The notes: a model not told the origin generated them from the sequence alone. A DNA stretch of 33,906 nucleotides from CAIUGU01 sp031398625 (GCA_031398625.1 JANNNQ010000203.1:1-33906); one strand, 5' to 3'. Counted from the first letter of the stretch, positions 16,443-24,266 are shown. Program-made: numbers and translations.

Positions 16443-17372
16443 TCAGGACACGGCGCGTTTCTTCTCCTTGTACATCTCGGCATCGGCCCGTTCGACCAGT
16501 GCCTCGATCGGCTCCGGCGAATCGGGATCCGGCATGGCCACGCCAATGCTGACCGCGATCTCTGCCGCCTCGGCACGCCGCTCGTTGTGCTCGCGAATGG
16601 CCTCGCGGAGGCGCGAGCTGGCAGAAGCTCCTCCTGCCGAGGCAGACTCGATGGCAAGCACCACGAACTCGTCGCCCCCGAGACGGGCGACCACATCGGA
16701 TTTGCGGAACGTGCGGGTCAGGATCCCCGCAAGCTCGCGGATGGTCTGGTCGCCAGCCGCATGACCCTGGCCGTCATTGATCTGCTTGAGCCCATCGAGG
16801 TCGATGAACAGCACGACACACGACCGGCCATGCCGCTGCGCTGCCCTGAGCAAGTGCTGCGCGAGCGTGAGAAAACCCCGGCGGTTGTACAGGCCCGTCA
16901 GTTCGTCGACTAGCGAGCGGGTGCGCAGCGACCGGGCGTACTGCATCAGGGTCTTCTCGCGATGCTGCAGTTCCGTCTCTGCCCGGTGGCGGGCCTTTGC
17001 CACCTCCAGTGCACCACGCAGCTCGGCCTCGCTGAAAGGCTTGATGAGATAGCCGAAGGGCCGTGCCCGCGCGGCCCGATTGATGGTGGAGGCATCGCCA
17101 GCACCCGTGAGAAAGACCACTGGAATGCCAAGCTGCTCGTAGAGCGTGGCAGCCGCTTCGATGCCGTCCATGCCGCCTTGCAGGCCGATATCCATCAGGA
17201 CGAGATCGGGATGGAGACGCCCGGCCTCCGCGACCGCTTCCCTGCCATCGCTGACGACGGCCAGCACGGTATGGCCCATCTGCTCGAGGAGATCCTGGGT
17301 GCTGGCTGCAATCAGCGGTTCGTCTTCCACCACCACGATGGTTGCGGGCCCAGACTTCGCTTCGCTGTCCAT
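16443..17372 (-). CDS. Response regulator with GGDEF diguanylate cyclase domain
   Basis: The 309-residue protein has an N-terminal receiver (acidic residues near 16-18, phospho-acceptor Asp61 in VLMDIGL, Lys111 in YLIKPF) and a C-terminal GGDEF domain (about 150-305). The catalytic motif is intact, RLGGDEFVV (GGDEF at 232-236). RKSD at 223-226, five residues before GGDEF, is a canonical RxxD inhibitory site, so the enzyme should make c-di-GMP from GTP and be product-inhibited. Phosphorylation by an unlinked or nearby kinase should activate it. It is cytoplasmic. It lies 22 bp after a 61-residue gene on the same strand and is likely co-transcribed with it. Confidence 0.93.
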   Translation of the reverse strand: MDSEAKSGPATIVVVEDEPLIAASTQDLLEQMGHTVLAVVSDGREAVAEAGRLHPDLVLMDIGLQGGMDGIEAAATLYEQLGIPVVFLTGAGDASTINRAARARPFGYLIKPFSEAELRGALEVAKARHRAETELQHREKTLMQYARSLRTRSLVDELTGLYNRRGFLTLAQHLLRAAQRHGRSCVVLFIDLDGLKQINDGQGHAAGDQTIRELAGILTRTFRKSDVVARLGGDEFVVLAIESASAGGASASSRLREAIREHNERRAEAAEIAVSIGVAMPDPDSPEPIEALVERADAEMYKEKKRAVS

Positions 17373-17394
17373 GCGTGCCTGTTTCCTTGCATCC

Positions 17395-17580
17395 TCAGGA
17401 TTCCGGGCGTTGCTCTGGCGGCTGCCCGAACCCGGGCCACGGCTGATGCCTGGGGGGCCGGCGCAGCTGGCTTGAGACGATACGGATCCTTTCTTCCAGC
17501 CGCTCCTGCAATTCAGGCTCAGGCGCCACGCGGGGCTGGAAAATGACCGGTGACCGGTCCACGAATCTGCTCTCGAACAT
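17395..17580 (-). CDS. Small hypothetical protein, 61 residues
   Basis: The start at 17580 has a very good ribosome-binding site (GGGAGG, 6 nt spacing), the main reason to call it. The product begins MFESRFVDRSPVIFQPRVAP and continues with a charged helix (ELQERLEERIRIVSSQLRR) and a Pro/Gln-rich tail. The helix could form a short coiled coil. I do not recognise it. The open frame continues upstream into the structured repeat at 17775-17936, but those codons are not protein-like. It precedes the RR-GGDEF gene by 22 bp, so it may be a partner or simply the first gene of that transcript. Confidence 0.6.
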   Translation of the reverse strand: MFESRFVDRSPVIFQPRVAPEPELQERLEERIRIVSSQLRRPPRHQPWPGFGQPPEQRPES

Positions 17581-17774
17581 ACGTTGCCTCCCTTCCAGGT
17601 TGCGGTGCTCCACTTTCCTGAAGCTGCTGGGCACTCTAGGGGCAGTCATCCGTGGCTGCCAGCAAGCAAAGGCTGGCAAGGCGCGTAGGACACCGCTGAC
17701 ACCCCCCGCCGATCCGGCTGTCCGCCATGTTCCAATTCGGAATGGCAGGTTCCTCCTGGCGCTCCCTTTGCTAG
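17581..17774. other. Non-coding stretch between the 61-residue gene and the structured repeat
   Basis: It must contain the promoter of the 61-residue/RR-GGDEF transcript, reading leftward. I see no convincing -35/-10 pair and no gene. Base composition is like the neighbouring genes, unlike the repeat that follows. Confidence 0.6.
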
Positions 17775-17936
17775 CAGGGTGATGCAAAACCCTTTGCAGC
17801 ACCCTGATAACCCGAGTCAGGGACGACTCGGCGAAATCCAATGAGTTCCAACTCATTGATTTCGGGAGCCAGTGAAAACCACGCTTTTCGTTGGCTCCAG
17901 ATGCAAAAGGCACGGATAGCCTTTTGCATCACCCTG
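17775..17936 (+). mobile_element. Structured MITE-like element, copy A (162 bp)
   Basis: The element begins CAGGGTGATGCAAAA and ends with its exact reverse complement; CTAG flanks both ends (17771-17774 and 17937-17940), a 4-bp target-site duplication of the YTAR type. It folds into five consecutive hairpins: 17775-17806 (7 bp, one mismatch, 6 bp, 4-nt loop), 17812-17831 (7 bp), 17832-17864 (7+8 bp with a bulge), 17865-17898 (7+5 bp) and 17900-17930 (12 perfect bp, 7-nt loop). It has no coding capacity. About 96 percent identical to copy C (seven differences counted). It sits between divergent genes. Confidence 0.85.
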
Positions 17937-17997
17937 CTAGGATCCGGTCAGCAATACGTTCAACGCCATGGTCGTGCCGGAGTGGTACAAGGGATAA

Positions 17998-18105
17998 GGA
18001 ACCTCTGAAATACTGCCATCTGAAACGGTCGACGCATTTTCAACCATGGTCTTTCAATCAGTTGCATCGCTGTTCGCCTGGCGCATGTGGGTAAATCAGA
18101 GCTTC
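17998..18105 (+). mobile_element. Second short repeat (IS-end-like), copy 1
   Basis: A repeat of about 108 bp beginning GGAACCTCTGAAA and ending AAATCAGAGCTTC, so its ends form an imperfect terminal inverted repeat around CTCTGA. It is nearly the same as 23678-23786 (a handful of differences). Flanks ATAA and TTAA are consistent with, but do not prove, a 4-bp target duplication. No transposase is encoded. The ends resemble those I remember from IS5-like elements, unverified. It ends 34 bp before the single-domain response regulator gene and so lies in that gene's leader. Confidence 0.75.
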
Positions 18106-18139
18106 TTTAACCCGCAATGTCCCCGACTGTAAAAACTAC

Positions 18140-18496
18140 ATGACTGGCCTGACCTGCCTCGTCTGCGAGGACGACCTCCTCATTCGCATGAATACCATCG
18201 AGATGCTGGAGGAACTGGGCCATGTGGCACTCCAGGCCAAGGACGCGACGACGGCCCTCGCCATCCTTGCGGAACGCAAGATTGACCTGCTGTTGACGGA
18301 TGTCAGCCTGCCCGACCTGTCGGGCATTGTCCTGGTCCAGCGCGCCAGGCAGTCGCGCCCGGACCTGCCCGTGATCTTTGCCACCGGATATGGGCACCTG
18401 GGCATGCCGACCGGCACGGGGATCAGCCTGCTGCCGAAGCCGTTCTCCATCGATTCCCTGGCCAACGCGATCGGCGCCATGGCCCGCCCCGCGTGA
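18140..18496 (+). CDS. Single-domain response regulator
   Basis: The 118-residue protein is only a receiver domain: acidic pair Asp11/Asp12 (VCEDD), phospho-acceptor Asp54 in LLLTDVSLPD, Thr/Ala switch region IFATGYG, and Lys100 in LLPKPF. Having no output domain, it would act by protein contact or as a phosphate shuttle, as in CheY- or DivK-like proteins. It is most similar in style to the C-terminal receiver of the hybrid kinase encoded 39 bp downstream, so a phosphorelay partnership is a fair inference. The start has no clear Shine-Dalgarno sequence, and its leader is formed partly by a mobile repeat. Confidence 0.9.
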   Translation: MTGLTCLVCEDDLLIRMNTIEMLEELGHVALQAKDATTALAILAERKIDLLLTDVSLPDLSGIVLVQRARQSRPDLPVIFATGYGHLGMPTGTGISLLPKPFSIDSLANAIGAMARPA

Positions 18497-18535
18497 TCTG
18501 CCGCGCCAGGCAGGTGCTGCCCGGAGGGCGATACC

Positions 18536-20875
18536 TTGCTCGCTAGAACCGGCAGGGTGTTCTCGGTGCGGGCGCATGTGCTGCTGCTCGTCACCCTCAT
18601 CGTCACGCCGGTGCTGGTGCTGGTCGGGATCCTCCTGGCCAATGTGGCCGCCACGGAACGTACGCGACTCGAAGACTCCATGTTCGAGGCGGTCCGCCGA
18701 CTTGCGACAACGCTGGACAGGGAGCTCGCCGGACTCGAGTACACCCTCTTTTCGCTCGCGAATGCTCCGGTACTGCAGAACGGCGATCTGCCGAACTTCC
18801 ACCAGTACATCCAGAAGATTGCCCAGGTGCGCGATGCCGCGATCGTGCTGCGTGACCCATCCAGTCGCGTCATCGTCAACAGCAGCATTCCCCCTGGCGA
18901 ACCGGTTCCACAGGCCACCTCCCTCGGGCCGGCGGACAGGGAAGCGCGGGAGGCCGGCAGGACGGTCGTTTCGAATCTGTTCACCGGCCTCGTCGTGCAG
19001 CGACCGAATGTCGCGGTCGTCATGCCCGTCTTCCGCAACGACCAGCTGGCCTGGTTCCTCAGCCTCAGCATCGCCGCAGAGCAGATTGCCGATGTGTTCG
19101 ACCAGGCCACCTTTGCCGACCACCAGACAGGCGTGATCGTCGATCGCAACAATGTCGTCGTTGCCCGTTCGCGGGACCATGATGTTTTCGTCGGTACGCG
19201 CGCACGCCTCAATCTCGTCAACGCGGCCTCCGGGGAAGGCAGGAATGTCAGCGAGAACATCGAGGGCGAGCGCATCCACACCTTCTATACCCACTCCGAA
19301 CTCTCGGGCTGGACCGTCGCGATCTCGACACCGGAAACCGCCCTCAATTCATCAGCCACCGCCCCCATGCAGGTCATTCTCGGCCTGGGAGCCGGCCTCA
19401 TCGGCCTGTCGTTCGTGAGCGCATTGCTGCTGGCACGGCAGTTCTCCATTCCCATCGAGCGGCTCGCAAAAGGCGCTGCAGCCCTCGGCCAGAACCAGCC
19501 GCCACCGCCCTTGCAGACGTCGGTGCGCGAGATCCGTCATGTCTGGGACAACCTGCGTCACGTGGCCGAAGACCTGGGTACGCGCACCCGCGAGCGCGAT
19601 GAGGCGGAGTGTGCCCTCCGGGCACTCAACGCGACCCTGGAAACGACTGTCGCTACGCGGACTGCCGAACTGACCGAGAGCAACACCCGGCTCTTGATGG
19701 AGATGGAGCGCCGCGAGGACTCCGAGAACCAGCTGCGCCAGGTGCAGAAACTGGAAGCCATCGGCCAGCTCACCGGGGGCATCGCCCACGACTTCAACAA
19801 CATGCTGGCCGCCATCCTGGGAGGACTGCAGCTCATCAAGCGGCGGCTCCCCGAGATTGACCCTGTCGTGCTGAACATCATCGAAGGTGTGATCGACAGT
19901 ACGAACCGGGCCGCCCAGCTCACTCGCCGCCTGCTTGCCTTCGCCCGGCAGCAGGCTCTGTCACCGCAGCCTGCAGACGTGAACAAGCTGATCGTCGGCA
20001 TGTCCGAGCTGCTCCGCCGCTCCATGCCGGAACTGGTGAGCATGGAAACGGTGCTCGCAGCCGGGCTCTGGCGCGTGCACGTCGATGCGAACCAGCTCGA
20101 GAACGCCATCCTGAACCTCGCCGTGAATGCGCGGGATGCCATGCCGGAAGGCGGCAAGCTCACCATCGAGTCGGCCAATGCGTACCTCGACGAAGCCTAT
20201 GCAGACGAGCATCCCGAAGTCTCTGCAGGCCAGTACGTGCTGATCGCCCTCACCGACACCGGGCGTGGCATGACGGAGGAAGTGAGCGCACGCGCCTTCG
20301 ATCCCTTCTTCACGACGAAGCAGGATGGCCAGGGAACCGGCCTGGGCTTGAGCCAGGTGCATGGCTTCATGAAGCAGTCCGGTGGCCACGTGAAGATCTA
20401 CTCCGAGCCCGGCGCCGGCACTTCGGTGAAACTGTACCTGCCGCGCTACACCGGTCCGGAACACGTCGTCCAGGACCCGCCAGCGGCGGCAGAACCGCGG
20501 GCGGCGGCAAGCAGCGAACTGATCCTTGTCGTCGAGGATGATGATCGCGTGCGGGCCATGACGCTCGGCCTGCTGGGCGAACTCGGCCATCCGACCCTGG
20601 AAGCCGATGGCGCCGTCGCGGCCTTGCGGCTGCTCGATGCACACCCGGAAGTGAAGCTGCTGTTCACCGATGTCGTCATGCCGGGATTGAATGGCCGCAA
20701 GCTGGTCGACGAAGCGCGCCAGCGTCGCCCTGACCTCAAGGTGCTGTTCACCACCGGTTACACCCGCAATGCCGTCGTCCACAACGGCATCCTCGATCCA
20801 GGTGTCTACCTGCTCGGCAAGCCCTTCACGCTGGAAGAGCTGGCCCACATGATCGAGGTCGTCCTGAAAAGCTGA
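18536..20875 (+). CDS. Membrane hybrid sensor histidine kinase with C-terminal receiver
   Basis: The 779-residue protein starts at TTG 18536, supported by GGAGG 8 nt upstream. Order of parts: transmembrane helix (about 14-36), periplasmic sensor of the Cache/PDC type (40-275), second helix (about 279-300), HAMP-like linker and coiled coil (300-405), dimerisation domain with GGIAHDFNNMLAAI (phospho-acceptor His418), ATPase domain (N box near 523-534, DTGRGM 574-579, GTGLGL 600-605) and receiver (acidic 667-669, Asp712, Lys762). The HDFNN type groups with NtrB-like kinases. It should sense a small periplasmic ligand, unknown, and phosphorylate its own receiver and perhaps the adjacent single-domain receiver. 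It probably forms a transcription unit with that gene (39 bp gap). Confidence 0.94.
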   Translation: MLARTGRVFSVRAHVLLLVTLIVTPVLVLVGILLANVAATERTRLEDSMFEAVRRLATTLDRELAGLEYTLFSLANAPVLQNGDLPNFHQYIQKIAQVRDAAIVLRDPSSRVIVNSSIPPGEPVPQATSLGPADREAREAGRTVVSNLFTGLVVQRPNVAVVMPVFRNDQLAWFLSLSIAAEQIADVFDQATFADHQTGVIVDRNNVVVARSRDHDVFVGTRARLNLVNAASGEGRNVSENIEGERIHTFYTHSELSGWTVAISTPETALNSSATAPMQVILGLGAGLIGLSFVSALLLARQFSIPIERLAKGAAALGQNQPPPPLQTSVREIRHVWDNLRHVAEDLGTRTRERDEAECALRALNATLETTVATRTAELTESNTRLLMEMERREDSENQLRQVQKLEAIGQLTGGIAHDFNNMLAAILGGLQLIKRRLPEIDPVVLNIIEGVIDSTNRAAQLTRRLLAFARQQALSPQPADVNKLIVGMSELLRRSMPELVSMETVLAAGLWRVHVDANQLENAILNLAVNARDAMPEGGKLTIESANAYLDEAYADEHPEVSAGQYVLIALTDTGRGMTEEVSARAFDPFFTTKQDGQGTGLGLSQVHGFMKQSGGHVKIYSEPGAGTSVKLYLPRYTGPEHVVQDPPAAAEPRAAASSELILVVEDDDRVRAMTLGLLGELGHPTLEADGAVAALRLLDAHPEVKLLFTDVVMPGLNGRKLVDEARQRRPDLKVLFTTGYTRNAVVHNGILDPGVYLLGKPFTLEELAHMIEVVLKS

Positions 20876-20944
20876 CCAGTTCCGGCGACCCTGCCCGCGC
20901 GGTGCAGCGAGGGGCGCCCCCGTCCGGCGCAGCGAAGACGCCCT

Positions 20945-20974
20945 TTGAATCCGGCCGGCCCGTCCGGGTATGCT
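20945..20974 (+). promoter_or_regulatory. Candidate promoter of the M61 peptidase gene
   Basis: TTGAAT (20945-20950), an 18-nt spacer and TATGCT (20969-20974) match a sigma70-type promoter moderately well. Transcription would begin near 20981, 37 nt before the start codon. No gene is visible in 20876-21017. Confidence 0.4.
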
Positions 20975-21017
20975 CACTCAGCCTGCAAGGGAACGGGCTG
21001 GGTAGAGGGAGTCGGCG

Positions 21018-22928
21018 ATGGGAGTACTGCGGTTCGCTTTTGTCCTGTTCGCAGTGGCGCTTGCCTTGCCGATTGACGCCGCCTATCCGGCAACGCCCCT
21101 CCCGGCCAGGGATGCGGACTATCCCGGAACCATCGAACTGCACGTCGATGCCAGCGACATCGGCCGGCGACTGTTCCGTGTCCGCGAGAACATTCCGGTG
21201 CGGCCGGGACCGCTCACGCTCTACTACCCGCAATGGCTGCCCGGGGCCCATGCACCGCGCGGCGCCATTGACCAGCTCGCCGGGTTGACGATCACTGCCG
21301 GGACCCGCCGCATCGTGTGGACCCGCGATCCGGCTGACGTGTACGCCTTCAGGCTGCAGGTGCCACGCGGCGTGCAGCAGCTCGAACTGGAGTTCCAGGT
21401 GGCCTCGCCGCAGAACCCTGACCAGGGACGCGTGGTGATGACGCCCGAGATACTCGGCGTGCAATGGGAACAGGTGTTGCTGTACCCGGCGGGTCACCCT
21501 GCAAGCCGCATCGACGTTACCGCGAGCCTGACCGTGCCGGCCGGATGGCAGGCCGCGACTTCCCTGGACAGCGAGCGCCGGGATGGCGACCGGATCCTCT
21601 ACAGGACCACGTCACTTGAGACGCTGGTCGATTCTCCCGCGTTTGCCGGGCGGTACTGGCGCCAGGAGGATCTGGATCCGGGTGGCAACGTTCCGGTCAG
21701 GCTGCATGTATTCGCGGATTCGGCGGACGAAGTGGTGATTGCTCCGGACCAGCTGGCCATCCATCGCAAGCTGGTAAGGGAAGCGTTCCTGGTTTTCGGG
21801 TCGAAGCCCTTCGAGCGTTACGAGTTCCTGCTTGCAACGAGCAACCATTTCGGCGGCATTGGGCTCGAGCATCGTCGCTCCAGCGAGAACGCCGTACGCA
21901 GCGGTTACTTCAAGGCATGGGATCGGACCGTGACGCGCCGTTCGTTGCTGGCCCACGAGCTGTCGCATGCCTGGAACGGCAAGTTCGTGCGGCCGGCCGA
22001 TCTGTGGACTCCCCACTACAACATGCCAATGCAGAACAGCCTGCTGTGGGTGTACGAAGGTCAGACGCAGTTCTGGGGACAGGTGCTGAGCGCCCGCTCG
22101 GGGTTGTGGAGCGAGGAAATCACCCGCGGTTCGCTCGCCGCACTCGCCGCCAACCTGCAGGAGCGCAGGCAAGGCCGGGCCTGGCGCCCGCTGCAGGACA
22201 CCACCCTGCAACCGGTCATCACGCCCCGCCGCCCGCTGTCGTGGGTTTCATGGCAGCGAACCGAGGACTACTACGATGAAGGCCTGCTGTTGTGGCTGGC
22301 AGCGGATGCACGCATCCGCGAACTGACCGGCGACACGCGTTCCCTCGATGACTTCACGCGCTCGTTCTTCGGCGGACGCCGGATTACGCCGGAACCCTCC
22401 CTCTACATGTTTGGCGATGTCGTGGCCGCCCTGGAATCGATCGCACCGTTCGACTGGTCCGGCTGGCTGCGTGCCCAGCTCGACAGCACCGCCACGGGCG
22501 CACCGCTCGAGGGATTCGAACGGGCGGGATGGCGTCTCGCCTTCTCCGAAACGCCTACCGAATTCCTGCAGAAGATCGACGAGGTCAACGAGACCACGGG
22601 GCTGAGCTATTCGCTGGGCGTCGTCCTGGACAAGGACGCCAGGTTCACGGATGTGGTCTGGGAGAGCCCCGCCTTCAAGGCAGGCCTGACGATCTCCACC
22701 ACCCTGGTGGCCGTCAACGGCCGCGCCTATACCGGTCCCTTGCTGAAAGAAGCGATCTCGGAGGCGAAGACCAGCAGGCGACCCATCGAACTGCTCGTTC
22801 GCGTGGGCGACCGCTTCCAGACGCTCTCGATTCCCTACTTCGAAGGCCTGCGCTATCCGGTTCTCGAGCGGATCGAGGGGACCACAGACCGGCTGTCCGC
22901 CCTGCTTCGTGCGCGTTCGACAGGGTGA
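21018..22928 (+). CDS. M61-family metallopeptidase with PDZ domain, secreted
   Basis: The 636-residue protein has a signal peptide (VLRFAFVLFAVALALPIDA) and a good ribosome-binding site (AGGGAG). The catalytic zinc motif is HELSH (His313, Glu314, His317) in LLAHELSHAWNGKFVRP, with the third ligand Glu347 in VYEGQTQFWG, both characteristic of M61 glycyl aminopeptidase-like enzymes. The N-terminal part is beta-rich as in the family, and the C-terminal part (about 540-615) resembles a PDZ domain (YSLGVVLDKDARFTDVVW, then VAVNGRAYTG). It should act in the periplasm on peptides with small N-terminal residues; the true substrate is unknown. The stop codon is 1 bp from that of the convergent Crp/Fnr gene. 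Confidence 0.93.
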   Translation: MGVLRFAFVLFAVALALPIDAAYPATPLPARDADYPGTIELHVDASDIGRRLFRVRENIPVRPGPLTLYYPQWLPGAHAPRGAIDQLAGLTITAGTRRIVWTRDPADVYAFRLQVPRGVQQLELEFQVASPQNPDQGRVVMTPEILGVQWEQVLLYPAGHPASRIDVTASLTVPAGWQAATSLDSERRDGDRILYRTTSLETLVDSPAFAGRYWRQEDLDPGGNVPVRLHVFADSADEVVIAPDQLAIHRKLVREAFLVFGSKPFERYEFLLATSNHFGGIGLEHRRSSENAVRSGYFKAWDRTVTRRSLLAHELSHAWNGKFVRPADLWTPHYNMPMQNSLLWVYEGQTQFWGQVLSARSGLWSEEITRGSLAALAANLQERRQGRAWRPLQDTTLQPVITPRRPLSWVSWQRTEDYYDEGLLLWLAADARIRELTGDTRSLDDFTRSFFGGRRITPEPSLYMFGDVVAALESIAPFDWSGWLRAQLDSTATGAPLEGFERAGWRLAFSETPTEFLQKIDEVNETTGLSYSLGVVLDKDARFTDVVWESPAFKAGLTISTTLVAVNGRAYTGPLLKEAISEAKTSRRPIELLVRVGDRFQTLSIPYFEGLRYPVLERIEGTTDRLSALLRARSTG

Positions 22929-22929
22929 T

Positions 22930-23664
22930 TCAGATCAGCGGGCGTAGGCGCAGGGGCGTTTTGTAATAGTCCGCCAGCTTCTGCAATGCCTTGGGCTGCA
23001 ACAATCGCAGGCGTTTGCCAGCCAGCTCATGCAGACCCAGGCGTTCGAGCTTGCGCAGGCTGCGATTGGTATGCACAAGGGACAGGCCAAGGGCATCGGC
23101 GATGTGCTGCTGCGTGATCGGGAAAGGCACCGAACGCCGTGCATCGACCATCTTCAGGCTTTCCACGCGCTTGAACAGGTGGAGCAGCAGCATCGCGATG
23201 CGCTCCTCGGCGTTGCGCCGTCCCACTGACAGCAGGTTCTCGTCCACCATGCGCTCTTCGTAGGAGCCCAGCCACGTAAGGTCAAAGCCGAGCCCCGGGT
23301 ACTGGCGGTACAGGTCCCACAAACGGTCGCGAGGAAAGACGCAGAGGCGCGACCGGGTCAGGGTCTCGACGCCATACTCCGACGTGCCTGCAAGGTTCTC
23401 CTGCAGGCCGATGAAATCCCCGGGCAGCAGGAAGTTGAGGATCTGCCGGCGGCCATCGCTCAACGTGCGCAAGCGGAATGCCCAGCCTTCAAGCAGGGTG
23501 TAGAGATCGCCGGCGTCAGCCCCCTCCCTGATGAACTGCAAGCCCGGCTCGACCAGCAGCTCACGTCGCTTGAACGACTGGATGAAGGCGATTTCTTCCG
23601 GGGTATTCGATCCGAAAGCGGTGCGGGAACGCAACGGGCAGGCTGCACAGGGGGTGCCGGGCAT
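22930..23664 (-). CDS. Crp/Fnr family transcriptional regulator
   Basis: The 244-residue protein has an N-terminal cyclic-nucleotide-binding-like beta barrel (about 35-125: GLQFIREGADAGDLYTLLEG, FLLPGDFIGLQE), a dimerisation helix and a C-terminal winged helix (183-211: ITQQHIADALGLSLVHTNRS, then LRKLERLGL). N-terminal CAACPLR (Cys6, Cys9) and Cys108 recall FNR-type proteins, but one of the four Fe-S ligand cysteines expected in FNR is not seen, so a classical oxygen-sensing [4Fe-4S] cluster is doubtful. No cAMP-binding signature is evident either. The start is preceded by GAGGG. A mobile repeat (23678-23786) begins about 13 bp upstream of the start codon, so its promoter must be in or beyond that repeat. 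Confidence 0.92.
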   Translation of the reverse strand: MPGTPCAACPLRSRTAFGSNTPEEIAFIQSFKRRELLVEPGLQFIREGADAGDLYTLLEGWAFRLRTLSDGRRQILNFLLPGDFIGLQENLAGTSEYGVETLTRSRLCVFPRDRLWDLYRQYPGLGFDLTWLGSYEERMVDENLLSVGRRNAEERIAMLLLHLFKRVESLKMVDARRSVPFPITQQHIADALGLSLVHTNRSLRKLERLGLHELAGKRLRLLQPKALQKLADYYKTPLRLRPLI

Positions 23665-23677
23665 GATCCCTCGTTAG

Positions 23678-23786
23678 GGAACCTCTGAAAAACCGCCATC
23701 TGAAACTGTCGACGCCTTTTCAACCATGGTCTTTCACTCAGTTGCATTGCTGTTCGCCTGGCACATGTAGGTAAATCAGAGCTTTC
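23678..23786 (+). mobile_element. Second short repeat (IS-end-like), copy 2
   Basis: The same ~108-bp repeat as 17998-18105, in the same orientation. It begins GGAACCTCTGAAAA and ends TAAATCAGAGCTTTC, with imperfect terminal inverted repeats. TTAG (23674-23677) and CTAG (23787-23790) flank it, fitting a YTAG target with one change. It has no coding capacity. It lies directly in front of the Crp/Fnr gene, which reads leftward from 23664, so it forms that gene's leader and possibly its promoter. Confidence 0.78.
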
Positions 23787-23803
23787 CTAGATCCGGAACG
23801 CAA

Positions 23804-23842
23804 CCCTCCACCGGGCAGGCACCGGCGGAGGGAGTGTTTTTT
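23804..23842 (+). terminator. Orphan rho-independent terminator, plus strand
   Basis: CCCTCC and CCGG (23804-23814) pair with CCGG and GGAGGG (23822-23832), 10 bp with one mismatch and a 7-nt loop. AGTG and then six T (23837-23842) follow. It reads on the plus strand, yet the last plus-strand gene ended at 22928 and the intervening gene is on the other strand. The T run is on the wrong side to serve the minus-strand 78-residue gene. Confidence 0.6.
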
Positions 23843-23884
23843 GCCACACATGCGCGGGGCCGTCCAGCGGCAGGTACGCGACCG

Positions 23885-24121
23885 TCAGGCGTGGGATGGC
23901 TCCGATTGCCGCAGCAGATTGCATTCGGGACAGCACGCCGGACAGGCGGTGGCGTTGGCATAGACCGAGCGCGCGCTCGTGAGTGCCGTCGTCCCTGAAT
24001 TGAAGTGTCCCAGGTACAGGCGGTCCGGCGACCCGGGAACCTGTTCGCAAGTCCCCCTGTGAACTACGTGGGGAGCCTGTGCTGGCGAAAACTTTTCCGA
24101 TGACACGTAGAAGGCGTCCAT
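23885..24121 (-). CDS. Small Cys-rich protein, 78 residues
   Basis: The protein begins MDAFYVSSEKFSP and contains HVVHRGTC, DRLYLGHFNSGTTAL, and ACPACCPECN (Cys60, 63, 64, 67) plus Cys25. The layout, an early His/Cys, a YLG-x-F turn, a helix ending in Y-A-N-A and a C-x-x-C-C-x-x-C cluster, resembles small uncharacterised proteins I have seen in several bacteria, and the cysteines suggest zinc or another metal. There is no signal peptide. GGAG lies only 3 nt before the start, a short spacing. It is read away from the structured repeat B upstream. Function unknown. Confidence 0.6.
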   Translation of the reverse strand: MDAFYVSSEKFSPAQAPHVVHRGTCEQVPGSPDRLYLGHFNSGTTALTSARSVYANATACPACCPECNLLRQSEPSHA

Positions 24122-24266
24122 GATCTCCAGTACTGGTCCGGGATGGGCGCGGAAAATGTCATCTCCCGGGGGTGCACGCTATAACTTATGACATGAATGC
24201 AGCTTCTTTCGCTGCCGCTGGCCGTGCCGGGACAAGCCTGGCCGTGGTGATGCCGATGTTGGTTGG
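24122..24266. other. Non-coding leader of the 78-residue gene
   Basis: No gene is seen. On the minus strand an AT-rich patch (TCATAAGTTATAG, near 24180-24195) could hold a -10 element for the 78-residue gene, but I find no matching -35. Confidence 0.4.

Noticed and set aside
17775..17936. A small conserved peptide (RVIRVLQRVLHH) encoded on the minus strand of all structured repeats
   Set aside because: One copy has a single-base deletion that shifts the frame in the middle, and flanking residues change frame between copies. Similarity simply follows the DNA repeat.
22930..23664. Calling the regulator a true Fnr oxygen sensor
   Set aside because: Only three of the cysteines needed for a four-ligand cluster are visible (6, 9, 108), so the general Crp/Fnr label is safer.
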